This document shows positions 1 through 6,537 of a stretch of DNA of 6,537 nt, one piece after another. Position numbers and translations under genes: made by a program. Source of the stretch: CAYRMV01 sp964425255 (lineage in GTDB: Bacteria > Bacteroidota > Bacteroidia > Flavobacteriales_D > Crocinitomicaceae); NCBI GenBank assembly GCA_964425255.1, contig CAYRMV010000171.1:1-6537 (forward strand), in the 5' to 3' direction. Position 1 is the stretch's first letter; each line of letters starts with the position of its first letter. The notes under the pieces were generated by a model. The model saw nothing but the letters and a program-made list of their open reading frames with translations. It was not told the origin of the DNA and did no database searches.

Positions 1-594
1 CATGGGCATCAAAATTCGGTTCGCAACAAAACCTGGATAATCATTCACTTCAACTGGAACTTTGTTTAGCTTGCGTGAAATATCCATAATTAGATTGGTC
101 ACTTCATCCGTAGTTGAATATCCACGTATTATCTCAACCAATTTCATAACAGGTACAGGGTTCATGAAGTGCATTCCAATTACTTTTTCAGGTCGATTGG
201 TAACCGATGCAATTTTTGTTATCGAAATGGAAGATGTATTAGATGCTAAAATGACATTTTCGTCCGTACATTCAGAAAGTTGGCGGAAAATATTCAATTT
301 TAAATCAATGTTTTCAGTTGCAGCTTCAACCACTAATTCAACCCCTTTAGTTCCATCTGGAATGGAAGTGAAAGTGGTGATATTACCGAGTGTTTCTGCT
401 TTTTGTTCTTCTGTTAAAGCACCTTTTGCTACTTGACGATCTAAATTTTTAGCAATCGTAGCGATACCTTTATCCAAGGATGCTTGTGAAATATCAATCA
501 AAGAAACAGTATATCCAAATTGAGCAAATGTATGCGCAATTCCATTTCCCATTGTACCAGCTCCGATTACGGCAACATTCTTCATAGTTTTCAT
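1..594 (-). CDS. hbd: 3-hydroxybutyryl-CoA dehydrogenase, N-terminal part (cut by window edge)
   Basis: The product is a cytoplasmic enzyme that oxidises or forms (S)-3-hydroxyacyl-CoA with NAD(P), in fatty-acid beta-oxidation or butanoyl-CoA/acetoacetyl-CoA metabolism. Visible are 198 residues of a family usually about 280-300 long; the C-terminal helical domain is mostly outside the window. A Rossmann dinucleotide motif GAGTMG lies at residues 11-16, with Asp34 at the end of the second strand, the usual NAD-ribose contact. The catalytic set known from human HAD is present with identical spacing: Ser121 in SNTSS, His142 in GMHFMNPVPVMKLVE, Glu154, and Asn192 in FVANR. I chose the ATG at 594 because an in-frame TAG lies six bases upstream (598-600). 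The ATG three codons in, at 585, would give MKNVAVIG, the more typical family start, and is equally possible. It is transcribed divergently from the next gene. Family assignment is firm; substrate chain length and physiological direction are not shown by the sequence. Confidence 0.95.
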   Translation of the reverse strand, partial: MKTMKNVAVIGAGTMGNGIAHTFAQFGYTVSLIDISQASLDKGIATIAKNLDRQVAKGALTEEQKAETLGNITTFTSIPDGTKGVELVVEAATENIDLKLNIFRQLSECTDENVILASNTSSISITKIASVTNRPEKVIGMHFMNPVPVMKLVEIIRGYSTTDEVTNLIMDISRKLNKVPVEVNDYPGFVANRILMPM

Positions 595-611
595 TTTCTA
601 ATTTCGCGCAG

Positions 612-640
612 TAAAGATACGAATCCTACCGACATCCAAA
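612..640 (-). promoter_or_regulatory. Candidate Bacteroidota-type promoter for the hbd gene
   Basis: Read on the minus strand, TTTG (complement of 637-640) is followed after 17 bases by TATCTTTA (complement of 612-619). The published flavobacterial consensus is TTG, 17-23 bases, then TAnnTTTG, so only the last base of the -7 box differs. Transcription would begin a few bases after 612, leaving a leader of roughly 10-14 bases before the ATG at 594. No Shine-Dalgarno sequence is visible in that leader, only an A-rich stretch, which is common in this phylum. The element was recognised by eye and is not proven. Confidence 0.5.
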
Positions 641-694
641 TCAATCTCTTCTACAAATTGGAGAAAGATACAAGGAAATTCAGGATCAATCACC

Positions 695-720
695 TTGTTT
701 TGCTTTGTTTGTTATCTTTG
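695..720 (+). promoter_or_regulatory. Candidate Bacteroidota-type promoter with leaderless start
   Basis: TATCTTTG at 713-720 is an exact match to the Bacteroidota -7 consensus TAnnTTTG. A possible -33 TTG lies at 695-697, but the 15-base gap is shorter than the usual 17-23, so the upstream half is weak. The box ends only four bases before the ATG at 725, so transcription should begin at or almost at the start codon. No ribosome-binding site fits between them. This also argues against the longer TTG start at 695, which would place the promoter inside the gene. Confidence 0.5.
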
Positions 721-724
721 TAAC

Positions 725-1291
725 ATGAAATGGATTGGTGAACGTGTCAGTTTTTTAGACGATAAAAAGAAAACAACTTTTGTGATTTATCCGCAAAATA
801 TTGGATGGAAAAAATCGTTGATGGGAGCTTGGTTTGCTATGTGGTTGACCATCGGTGGAACTGTTTTTTGGTCATTTTCAGCTTTTGAGTTGAACCAACA
901 AGAACAGGTTATTTTATTCGTGTTTTTGGTGTTTTGGTTTTATTATGCGATTCGTGTCGGTCGTGCATTTTTCTGGTTGCTTTGGGGAAAAGAATTACTC
1001 AAAATAGATGAAATTTCATTCACGATCAAAAATACGATTAAAGGCTACGGAAAAGCGAAACCCTACTTTTTGGAAAACATACAAAAAATCCGTGTTTCAC
1101 AACCAAAGGAAAATTCGATTCAGGCAGTTTGGGAAGCTTCTCCTTGGGTAAATGGGGGGGAACGCTTGGAATTTGATTATTTAGGAAAAACAATCCGTTT
1201 TGGAAAAAAATTAGATGAAAAGGAAGCAAAATTGCTGTTTAATGTAATCACAAAACGCGTGGAAGATCAATTGAAGAAAAAGAAAGATTAA
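725..1291 (+). CDS. Two-helix membrane protein with PH-like C-terminal domain, function unknown
   Basis: I do not recognise a named gene. The 188-residue product starts MKWIGERVSF. It has two strongly hydrophobic segments at about residues 32-54 and 62-88, joined by a short polar turn. A soluble, probably beta-rich domain follows at about 89-175, and the tail is lysine-rich (QLKKKKD). The second helix carries Arg77 and Arg80, so its far end is probably at the cytoplasmic face. The layout of a helix hairpin followed by alternating strands, with a motif such as LEFDYLGKTIRFG and a final helix, resembles small bacterial proteins with PH-like domains. That comparison is by pattern only. The ATG at 725 is preferred over the in-frame TTG at 695 because a good -7 box occupies 713-720. 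The gene is divergent from hbd and separated by 129 bases from the macroglobulin gene, so it is probably monocistronic. A G7 tract at 1154-1160 encodes Gly144-Gly145 and the start of Glu146. Confidence 0.85.
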   Translation: MKWIGERVSFLDDKKKTTFVIYPQNIGWKKSLMGAWFAMWLTIGGTVFWSFSAFELNQQEQVILFVFLVFWFYYAIRVGRAFFWLLWGKELLKIDEISFTIKNTIKGYGKAKPYFLENIQKIRVSQPKENSIQAVWEASPWVNGGERLEFDYLGKTIRFGKKLDEKEAKLLFNVITKRVEDQLKKKKD

Positions 1292-1398
1292 AGCACTATT
1301 TTTCTATTTGTAAAATCAAATAATTGGAAATAGATAACGAATAATCAAATCATACGAACACTTCCTAAAACACACGATCACCTTTAATCTAATCCATA

Positions 1399-1409
1399 CA
1401 TCTTTGGAG
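1399..1409 (+). promoter_or_regulatory. Possible -7 box and ribosome-binding stretch before the macroglobulin gene
   Basis: CATCTTTG at 1399-1406 differs from the Bacteroidota -7 consensus TAnnTTTG only at its first base, but no TTG sits 17-23 bases upstream, so the promoter is uncertain. GGAG at 1406-1409, overlapping the box, could act as a weak Shine-Dalgarno sequence, although the 11 bases to the ATG at 1421 are longer than ideal. If the box is the promoter, transcription would begin after the GGAG, and the two readings exclude each other. The rest of 1292-1420 shows only AT-rich sequence. Confidence 0.3.
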
Positions 1410-1420
1410 AAAAAAAGTGT

Positions 1421-4400
1421 ATGTCTATTCCTGTTTTTCTTCGTAAAAATTACCTGTTTGGTATTAAATTGCTTGTTTTACTGTCTGTTTTGTGGGCATG
1501 TTCACAGTCTAAACCGCGCATCATTCAATCCGATAATTCGTTTTCTCGGTATGTTTCTGGTTACACCTCGGATGCCATTTCACGCAACGAACGCATTAAA
1601 ATTCAATTAAATGGTTCGCTGTTTGATTGGAAAAATGCACCTTATTTAATTGGAGAAAATAACATTGATACTTCCAAACTTCAATCGTTGTTTACGATGG
1701 AACCACATGTTAAGGGAAAAGTGCATGTTGTGAATCCATTTACCCTTGAATTTGAACCTGACAAGCCATTGAAATCGGGTCAAAATTATACCGCTTTTTT
1801 TCAGCTAGATCAAGTGATGGAAGTTCCAGAAACGCACCGTTCGTTTGGTATATTATTGAATACCTATGAACAGACATTTTTTGTAAAAGAAGTCAATTTG
1901 GTTCATGAACACGATTACGAAGTCGATTTTATGCAATTGAAAGGGAAAATAAAATTTACTGATTTTCCAACAGAAAAAGAAGTGCTTCCTTGTTTTGTGG
2001 TGAACTATCTTGGAAAAAAATTACCGGTTCATTTGTCGAAAACATGGGAAGAAAATACATATGAATTTAGCGTAGATCGAATTCAACGAGGAAGACAAAC
2101 AAATGTGATTTCCATCCAAATTGATGGTTCTTCGATTGATTCGAAAAGTATGTATGATGAAACTTTCCGTGTGCCCGCAATTGGAGATTTTGAAATTCGA
2201 AACATCGAACTGATTGAAAACGAGGATCAACACATTGAAGTGTTTTTTTCTGAACCTTTGAATCCCCTGCAGGATATTCGAGGACTCGTTCAGTTGGAAG
2301 GTCAAAAAGACTTGGTTACAAGTGTAGATGGAAGTAAATTGTCCATTTATTTGAAGGATTTTATCGTTGGAGAAAAGAAACTAAAAATTTCGAAAGGAAT
2401 TCAAAATTTCAAAGGACACAGTTGTATTCATTCTATCGAAGAAAACGTTGTGTTTCATGATCCAAAACCGAGGGTTCGAATTCGTGGAAACGGAGTGATT
2501 TTGCCTAATTCTCAAGGATTGATCTTTCCTTTTGAAGCCATTAGTCTGAAAGCAGTTGATGTTCGTGTGATCAAGATATTTGAAGAAAACATTCATCATT
2601 TTTTGCAATTAAATAATTTGGATGGGGAAGATGCACTGCATCGTTTTGGGAATGTGGTTGCGGAGAAAAAAATCAATCTTTCAGACGAAAAAAATGGAAA
2701 AACATGGAGTCAACACGTGATTGATTTAAATAAGTTAATCCAACCTGATCCGGGATCTATTTACCGCGTTTCTATAAAATTTAAGAGAGAATATGCGATC
2801 TGCGATTGTCCAGAAGAAGAAAGTGATTCGGATGAGGAAGATTATTATTGGTCGGAAAATAAATTGAGTCCGGAAGAAGAAAAATGGAGCGAACGAAAAT
2901 GGGACAATGAAGGCTGGAACAATGAATATCAATCGTGGGATTATTATTCGGATGATTATTCTCCTTGCCAAAAAAGATACTACCATGGTAAAGCTGTTTC
3001 GCGCAATATTTTAGCTTCCGATTTAGGAGTTATTGTGAAACAAGATGAAGATAAAAAACACCATGTTTTTGTTTCAGACATGGTTTCAACTAATCCAGTC
3101 AATTTGGCAACGGTAGAGTTTTATGATTTTGCCAAGCAAGTGATAGTAGCCGGAAAAACGGATGAACAAGGGAAATTTTCGATCAAATTAACAGAAAAAC
3201 CCTTTCTCGTTTTAATCAAAAAAGGCAAGCAACGCGGATATTTGAAATTAGGTGAAGCTTATTCCAATTCTTTGGAACGTTTTGATGTTGGTGGAAATTT
3301 TATTCATAAAGGCTTGAATGGTTTTTTGTATGCTGAACGTGGGGTTTGGCGTCCAGGCGATTCGATGTATGTCCATTTTGTTTTGCAGCAAAAAGAACAA
3401 GTTCTACCTAACAATCATCCCATTCAATTTGAATTAATGGATCCAAGAGGAAATGTGGTGTATGAAAAAATCAGTGTGAAACATGTAAACGGAGTGTATG
3501 ATTTTCGTTGTAAGACGGATCAGGAAGCCATAACAGGCAATTATCTAGCGAAAGTAACGATTGGAAATCAGAGTTTTACTAAATCGATGAAAGTGGAAAT
3601 GATTCGACCAAATCGCTTGAAAATTGATTTTCCAATTAATGAAGAATTTCTGGTTGATTCTACAGTGAAAATGGAGGTGAAATGGTTGCACGGAACCAAA
3701 GCTTCTTCATTAAAAACAACGGTTGATCTGGAATTAAAACAAACCAAAACTCACTTTAGTAAATACACAAATTATACGTTTGATTCGCCCTTACGCAATT
3801 TTGAACGACAAGAATTGACTTTATTTGATGGTAATTTGGATGAGAATGGAAAAGTATTAATCCCATTAAAATACAAGCTAAACAAAGAAATTCCGGGAAT
3901 GATTCAAGCTTCATTTTCAACCAAAGTGTTTGAACCTGGTGGTGATTTTAGTCAGGATCGATTTACCACCCTGATTTCCCCTTTTTCTTCCTATGTTGGT
4001 TTGCATGTGCCTCAATTAAAAAATGGAAATCGAACGTTGGAAACCAATCAAAAACATCGTTTTGAACTTGTTACATTAAACAAAGCGGGAAAATCTATTT
4101 CGGGTAGAAAAATCCATGTGCAATTTTTCAGGATTCAATCCAATTGGTGGTATGAATACAACGATCAAAATTTGGCCGAATATGCTTCTCGTTTGGGAAT
4201 GTATTTGTTCAAGGATACAGTGATTCAAATGAAGTCAGATCAAGCTCATTTTAATTTGGGAGTAAATGACAGAGAATATGGCGATTATATCGTCTTAGCT
4301 ACCGATCTAGAAAGCAAACATCAAACAGGAAAATTAGTTCATTTTGATTGGTCGATATGGAATAATCCTTCCAGTAAATCTAGTGCAACAGGAGCGAATC

Positions 4401-6537
4401 ATTTGTTGTTTTCAACCGACAAAGATGAATATCAAAAAGGGCAAGAAATAGAAGTTTCTTTTCCTTCTCCTTCGAATGGTCGCGCGTTGATTTCGATCGA
4501 AAATCGGGCACGTGTTCTTGAATCTTTTTGGGTAAACACACAAGCAGGAATCACTAAATATCGTTTCAAAGCGAGTGCAGAAATGGCTCCCAATGCCTAT
4601 GTTCATATTACTTTGATACAACCGCATGAAAAAACAAGCAATGATTTACCGATTCGGATGTATGGAATTTTACCGATTTATGTAGTTGATCCTCAGACGC
4701 AGCTTCATCCAGAAATTAAGATGCTAGACGTAATAAGACCTGAAACGGATGTGAAAATCGATGTGAAAGAAACATTTGGACGTAAAATGACCTACACCTT
4801 GGCTCTTGTGGACGAGGGATTGTTGGATATTACTCGATTTAAAACACCCAATGCTTGGAATACATTTTACGCACGTGAAGCACATGGAGTTGTTACGTGG
4901 GATATGTATGATTATGTCATTGGAGCGTATGCTGGAAAATGGTCGAAAGTACATCAGATCGGTGGAGATGGGGAAGAGGCACGCGGAAAAAATCCGAAAG
5001 CCAATCGTTTTCCACCTGTTGTTATGCATTTGGGGACATTTGTTGTGGAAGCAGGTGGAAAGAAAACCCACACAGTTCGAATTCCCAATTATGTTGGTTC
5101 TTTGCGTGTCATGTTGATCGCTCGGGACCAGTTTGCGTATGGTTCGACCGAAAAAAGAGTAGAAGTTCGAAAACCCTTGATGCTCTTGCCTTCTTTTCCT
5201 AGGGTTCTTTCTCCCGAAGAAGAAGTGGAATTACCCGTTCATGTTTTTGCTACTGAAAAGCAAGTGAAAAAAGTATTGATTGAATTGAAAACGAATGATT
5301 TGTTGCAAGTCCTTGGATCAAATAAAAAAGAAATTCATTTTGATGAACCAGGTGATCAATTGGTCTCGTTTCGTGTAAAAGTGAAAAGCAAAATTGGAAT
5401 TTCATCCATTCAATTAAAAGCGATTTCAGGAAATGAATCTGCGGTTTCATCGATTGAATTAGATGTACGGATGCCCAATCCGATTTCAACAGAAATAACA
5501 CAAATTGAGATAAAACCGGGTGAAAAATGGTCATATAAATGGAAAGATTTTGGGTATGAGGGTACCAACAAATCAACTGTTGAATTATCCCTTTCTCCTT
5601 CGATATCACTTGAGAAGCATTTGAACTATTTAATTCAATATCCACATGGATGCTTGGAGCAAACAACATCGGGGGCTTTTCCTCAATTGGTTTTGAAAAA
5701 TTTCATTTTATTGGATAAAAAACAACAAATCAAGATTGAGAAAAACATCAATCAAGCAATCAAAAGGCTGGGACTTTTTCAGACTTATCATGGTGGTTTT
5801 GCCTACTGGCCAGGTGAAACATCGGTCAATGAGTGGGGTACAAATTACGCGGGACATTTCTTGATTTTAGCAGAAAAGCAAGGGTATTCAGTTCCAAGTT
5901 CATTGAAATCAAAATGGATTCAGTTTCAAAAAAAGCAAGCAGTGGAATGGTCAAATTCGTCAAATAGTATGAATCATTCGCGCGCGGAGGAAGCACATAT
6001 TCAAATGCAAGCTTACCGATTGTATACTTTAGCATTGAGTGGAGAAGCGGAATTGGGTGCTATGAATCGTCTTCGAGAAGAAAGTTTATCCAACGAAGCA
6101 ACTTGGCGTTTGGCAACAGCCTATTATTTAATGGGACAAAAAACCACTGCTGAAAAAATGGTTGCTGGATTGGCTACTTATGTCAAACCGTATCGGGAAC
6201 TTTCTCATACGTTTGGATCTGATTTTCGTGATGAAACCATGATTTTGGAATGTATGAGTATGATGGGGAAACAGAAAAATGCGGAAAAATTAGCACAACA
6301 AATCCGAATGAAACTAGCAGGAAATGATTGGTTTTCGACTCAAGAAGCAGGTTTTGCTTTACTCTCATTAAGTGCATACATTGGTTCTCATTTCGGAAAT
6401 GAAATCAAAGCAAACGTACAACTCGAAAAAGGAAAACAACAACAAATTCAGAGTAAAGAAAGTATCAAACAAATTGAACTGACTGAGAAGGAAATGTTAC
6501 AAAATGCATTTGTTCAAATTGTAAACACAAGTCAACG
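1421..6537 (+). CDS. Alpha-2-macroglobulin family lipoprotein with intact thioester motif (3' end cut by window edge)
   Basis: This is a bacterial alpha-2-macroglobulin, an envelope protein thought to trap attacking proteases through a cleavable bait region and a reactive thioester. The frame is open for 1705 codons and runs off the window. Residues 1-26 form a lipoprotein signal peptide ending in the lipobox LWAC, with lipidated Cys27. Approximate domains: an Ig-like/MG1-type region at 45-160, a second beta domain near 250-340, an MG-type domain at 548-620, MG2 at 632-722 with GVWRPGD, a bait-region domain at 997-1088, conserved DEGLLDIT at 1131-1138, a Gly/charged loop at 1181-1200 that may be protease-sensitive, and the A2M domain around 1208-1290. 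The thioester motif YPHGCLEQTT has Cys1411 and Gln1414; the helical thioester domain continues with GGFAYWPG at 1458-1465. The ATG at 1421 is the only plausible start, since TAA at 1385-1387 closes the frame upstream and no GTG or TTG intervenes. A Cys-bounded acidic/aromatic insert occupies 461-516. Family assignment is firm; inhibitor activity is inferred. Confidence 0.96.
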   Translation, partial: MSIPVFLRKNYLFGIKLLVLLSVLWACSQSKPRIIQSDNSFSRYVSGYTSDAISRNERIKIQLNGSLFDWKNAPYLIGENNIDTSKLQSLFTMEPHVKGKVHVVNPFTLEFEPDKPLKSGQNYTAFFQLDQVMEVPETHRSFGILLNTYEQTFFVKEVNLVHEHDYEVDFMQLKGKIKFTDFPTEKEVLPCFVVNYLGKKLPVHLSKTWEENTYEFSVDRIQRGRQTNVISIQIDGSSIDSKSMYDETFRVPAIGDFEIRNIELIENEDQHIEVFFSEPLNPLQDIRGLVQLEGQKDLVTSVDGSKLSIYLKDFIVGEKKLKISKGIQNFKGHSCIHSIEENVVFHDPKPRVRIRGNGVILPNSQGLIFPFEAISLKAVDVRVIKIFEENIHHFLQLNNLDGEDALHRFGNVVAEKKINLSDEKNGKTWSQHVIDLNKLIQPDPGSIYRVSIKFKREYAICDCPEEESDSDEEDYYWSENKLSPEEEKWSERKWDNEGWNNEYQSWDYYSDDYSPCQKRYYHGKAVSRNILASDLGVIVKQDEDKKHHVFVSDMVSTNPVNLATVEFYDFAKQVIVAGKTDEQGKFSIKLTEKPFLVLIKKGKQRGYLKLGEAYSNSLERFDVGGNFIHKGLNGFLYAERGVWRPGDSMYVHFVLQQKEQVLPNNHPIQFELMDPRGNVVYEKISVKHVNGVYDFRCKTDQEAITGNYLAKVTIGNQSFTKSMKVEMIRPNRLKIDFPINEEFLVDSTVKMEVKWLHGTKASSLKTTVDLELKQTKTHFSKYTNYTFDSPLRNFERQELTLFDGNLDENGKVLIPLKYKLNKEIPGMIQASFSTKVFEPGGDFSQDRFTTLISPFSSYVGLHVPQLKNGNRTLETNQKHRFELVTLNKAGKSISGRKIHVQFFRIQSNWWYEYNDQNLAEYASRLGMYLFKDTVIQMKSDQAHFNLGVNDREYGDYIVLATDLESKHQTGKLVHFDWSIWNNPSSKSSATGANHLLFSTDKDEYQKGQEIEVSFPSPSNGRALISIENRARVLESFWVNTQAGITKYRFKASAEMAPNAYVHITLIQPHEKTSNDLPIRMYGILPIYVVDPQTQLHPEIKMLDVIRPETDVKIDVKETFGRKMTYTLALVDEGLLDITRFKTPNAWNTFYAREAHGVVTWDMYDYVIGAYAGKWSKVHQIGGDGEEARGKNPKANRFPPVVMHLGTFVVEAGGKKTHTVRIPNYVGSLRVMLIARDQFAYGSTEKRVEVRKPLMLLPSFPRVLSPEEEVELPVHVFATEKQVKKVLIELKTNDLLQVLGSNKKEIHFDEPGDQLVSFRVKVKSKIGISSIQLKAISGNESAVSSIELDVRMPNPISTEITQIEIKPGEKWSYKWKDFGYEGTNKSTVELSLSPSISLEKHLNYLIQYPHGCLEQTTSGAFPQLVLKNFILLDKKQQIKIEKNINQAIKRLGLFQTYHGGFAYWPGETSVNEWGTNYAGHFLILAEKQGYSVPSSLKSKWIQFQKKQAVEWSNSSNSMNHSRAEEAHIQMQAYRLYTLALSGEAELGAMNRLREESLSNEATWRLATAYYLMGQKTTAEKMVAGLATYVKPYRELSHTFGSDFRDETMILECMSMMGKQKNAEKLAQQIRMKLAGNDWFSTQEAGFALLSLSAYIGSHFGNEIKANVQLEKGKQQQIQSKESIKQIELTEKEMLQNAFVQIVNTSQ

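Noticed and set aside
62..436. 124-codon plus-strand open frame
   Set aside because: It is the antisense shadow of the dehydrogenase, whose catalytic residues and spacing on the minus strand are unmistakable.
1303..1334. AT-only inverted repeats after the membrane-protein gene (TCTATTT/AAATAGA, or the nested TATTTG/CAAATA)
   Set aside because: The stems are six or seven pairs with almost no G-C, the larger has an 18-base loop, and no T tract follows, so this is not a convincing terminator.
1404..1610. 68-codon plus-strand frame starting with TTG just ahead of the macroglobulin start
   Set aside because: It is in a different frame from the lipoprotein signal peptide and overlaps its start. 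The 1421 frame explains the sequence fully.
2801..2968. Possible foreign insertion or repeat expansion at the acidic insert
   Set aside because: The DNA has no direct or inverted terminal repeats and the codons vary, so there is no sign of a recent mobile or tandem-repeat origin.
4724..5117. Opposed open frames of 115 codons (minus) and 103 codons (plus) inside the macroglobulin gene
   Set aside because: They overlap the conserved DEGLLDIT and A2M regions of the real frame. Open alternative frames are expected by chance in such a long gene.
5250..5669. 139-codon open frame on the minus strand
   Set aside because: It lies wholly antisense to the macroglobulin thioester region, where the plus-strand frame carries clear family motifs. 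Its product shows no recognisable domain and it has no promoter or ribosome-binding signal of its own that I could see.

Overview
The window looks like ordinary chromosomal DNA from an AT-rich member of the Bacteroidota, most likely a flavobacterium-type organism. Three things suggest this. Each gene start is preceded by a [T/C]ATCTTT[G/A] box, close to the Bacteroidota -7 promoter consensus TAnnTTTG. Shine-Dalgarno sequences are weak or absent. The largest gene is a very long alpha-2-macroglobulin lipoprotein of the kind common in this phylum. The phylum call is inference; no rRNA or other marker gene is present.

Layout: (1) Positions 1-594, minus strand, hold the N-terminal 198 residues of a 3-hydroxybutyryl-CoA dehydrogenase, cut by the left window edge. 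(2) Positions 595-724 form a short divergent intergenic region with a promoter candidate on each strand. (3) Positions 725-1291, plus strand, encode a 188-residue unnamed protein with two membrane helices and a cytoplasmic-type C-terminal domain that resembles bacterial PH-like domains. (4) Positions 1292-1420 are intergenic, with a -7-like box and a purine-rich ribosome-binding stretch just before the next start. (5) Positions 1421-6537, plus strand, encode at least 1705 residues of a bacterial alpha-2-macroglobulin lipoprotein, cut by the right window edge. It has a lipobox, MG-type domains, a bait-region domain, the central A2M domain and an intact Cys-Leu-Glu-Gln thioester motif.

The three genes share no evident pathway. 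The dehydrogenase belongs to acyl-CoA metabolism, the small protein sits in the membrane, and the macroglobulin is a cell-envelope protease trap. Their divergent or well-spaced arrangement, each with its own promoter-like box, suggests three separate transcription units. No RNA genes, mobile elements, CRISPR arrays or convincing terminators were seen. I found no sign of a wholly new system. The points most worth checking are the acidic/aromatic Cys-bounded insert in the macroglobulin, the apparently leaderless start of the membrane-protein gene, and a G7 tract in that gene.
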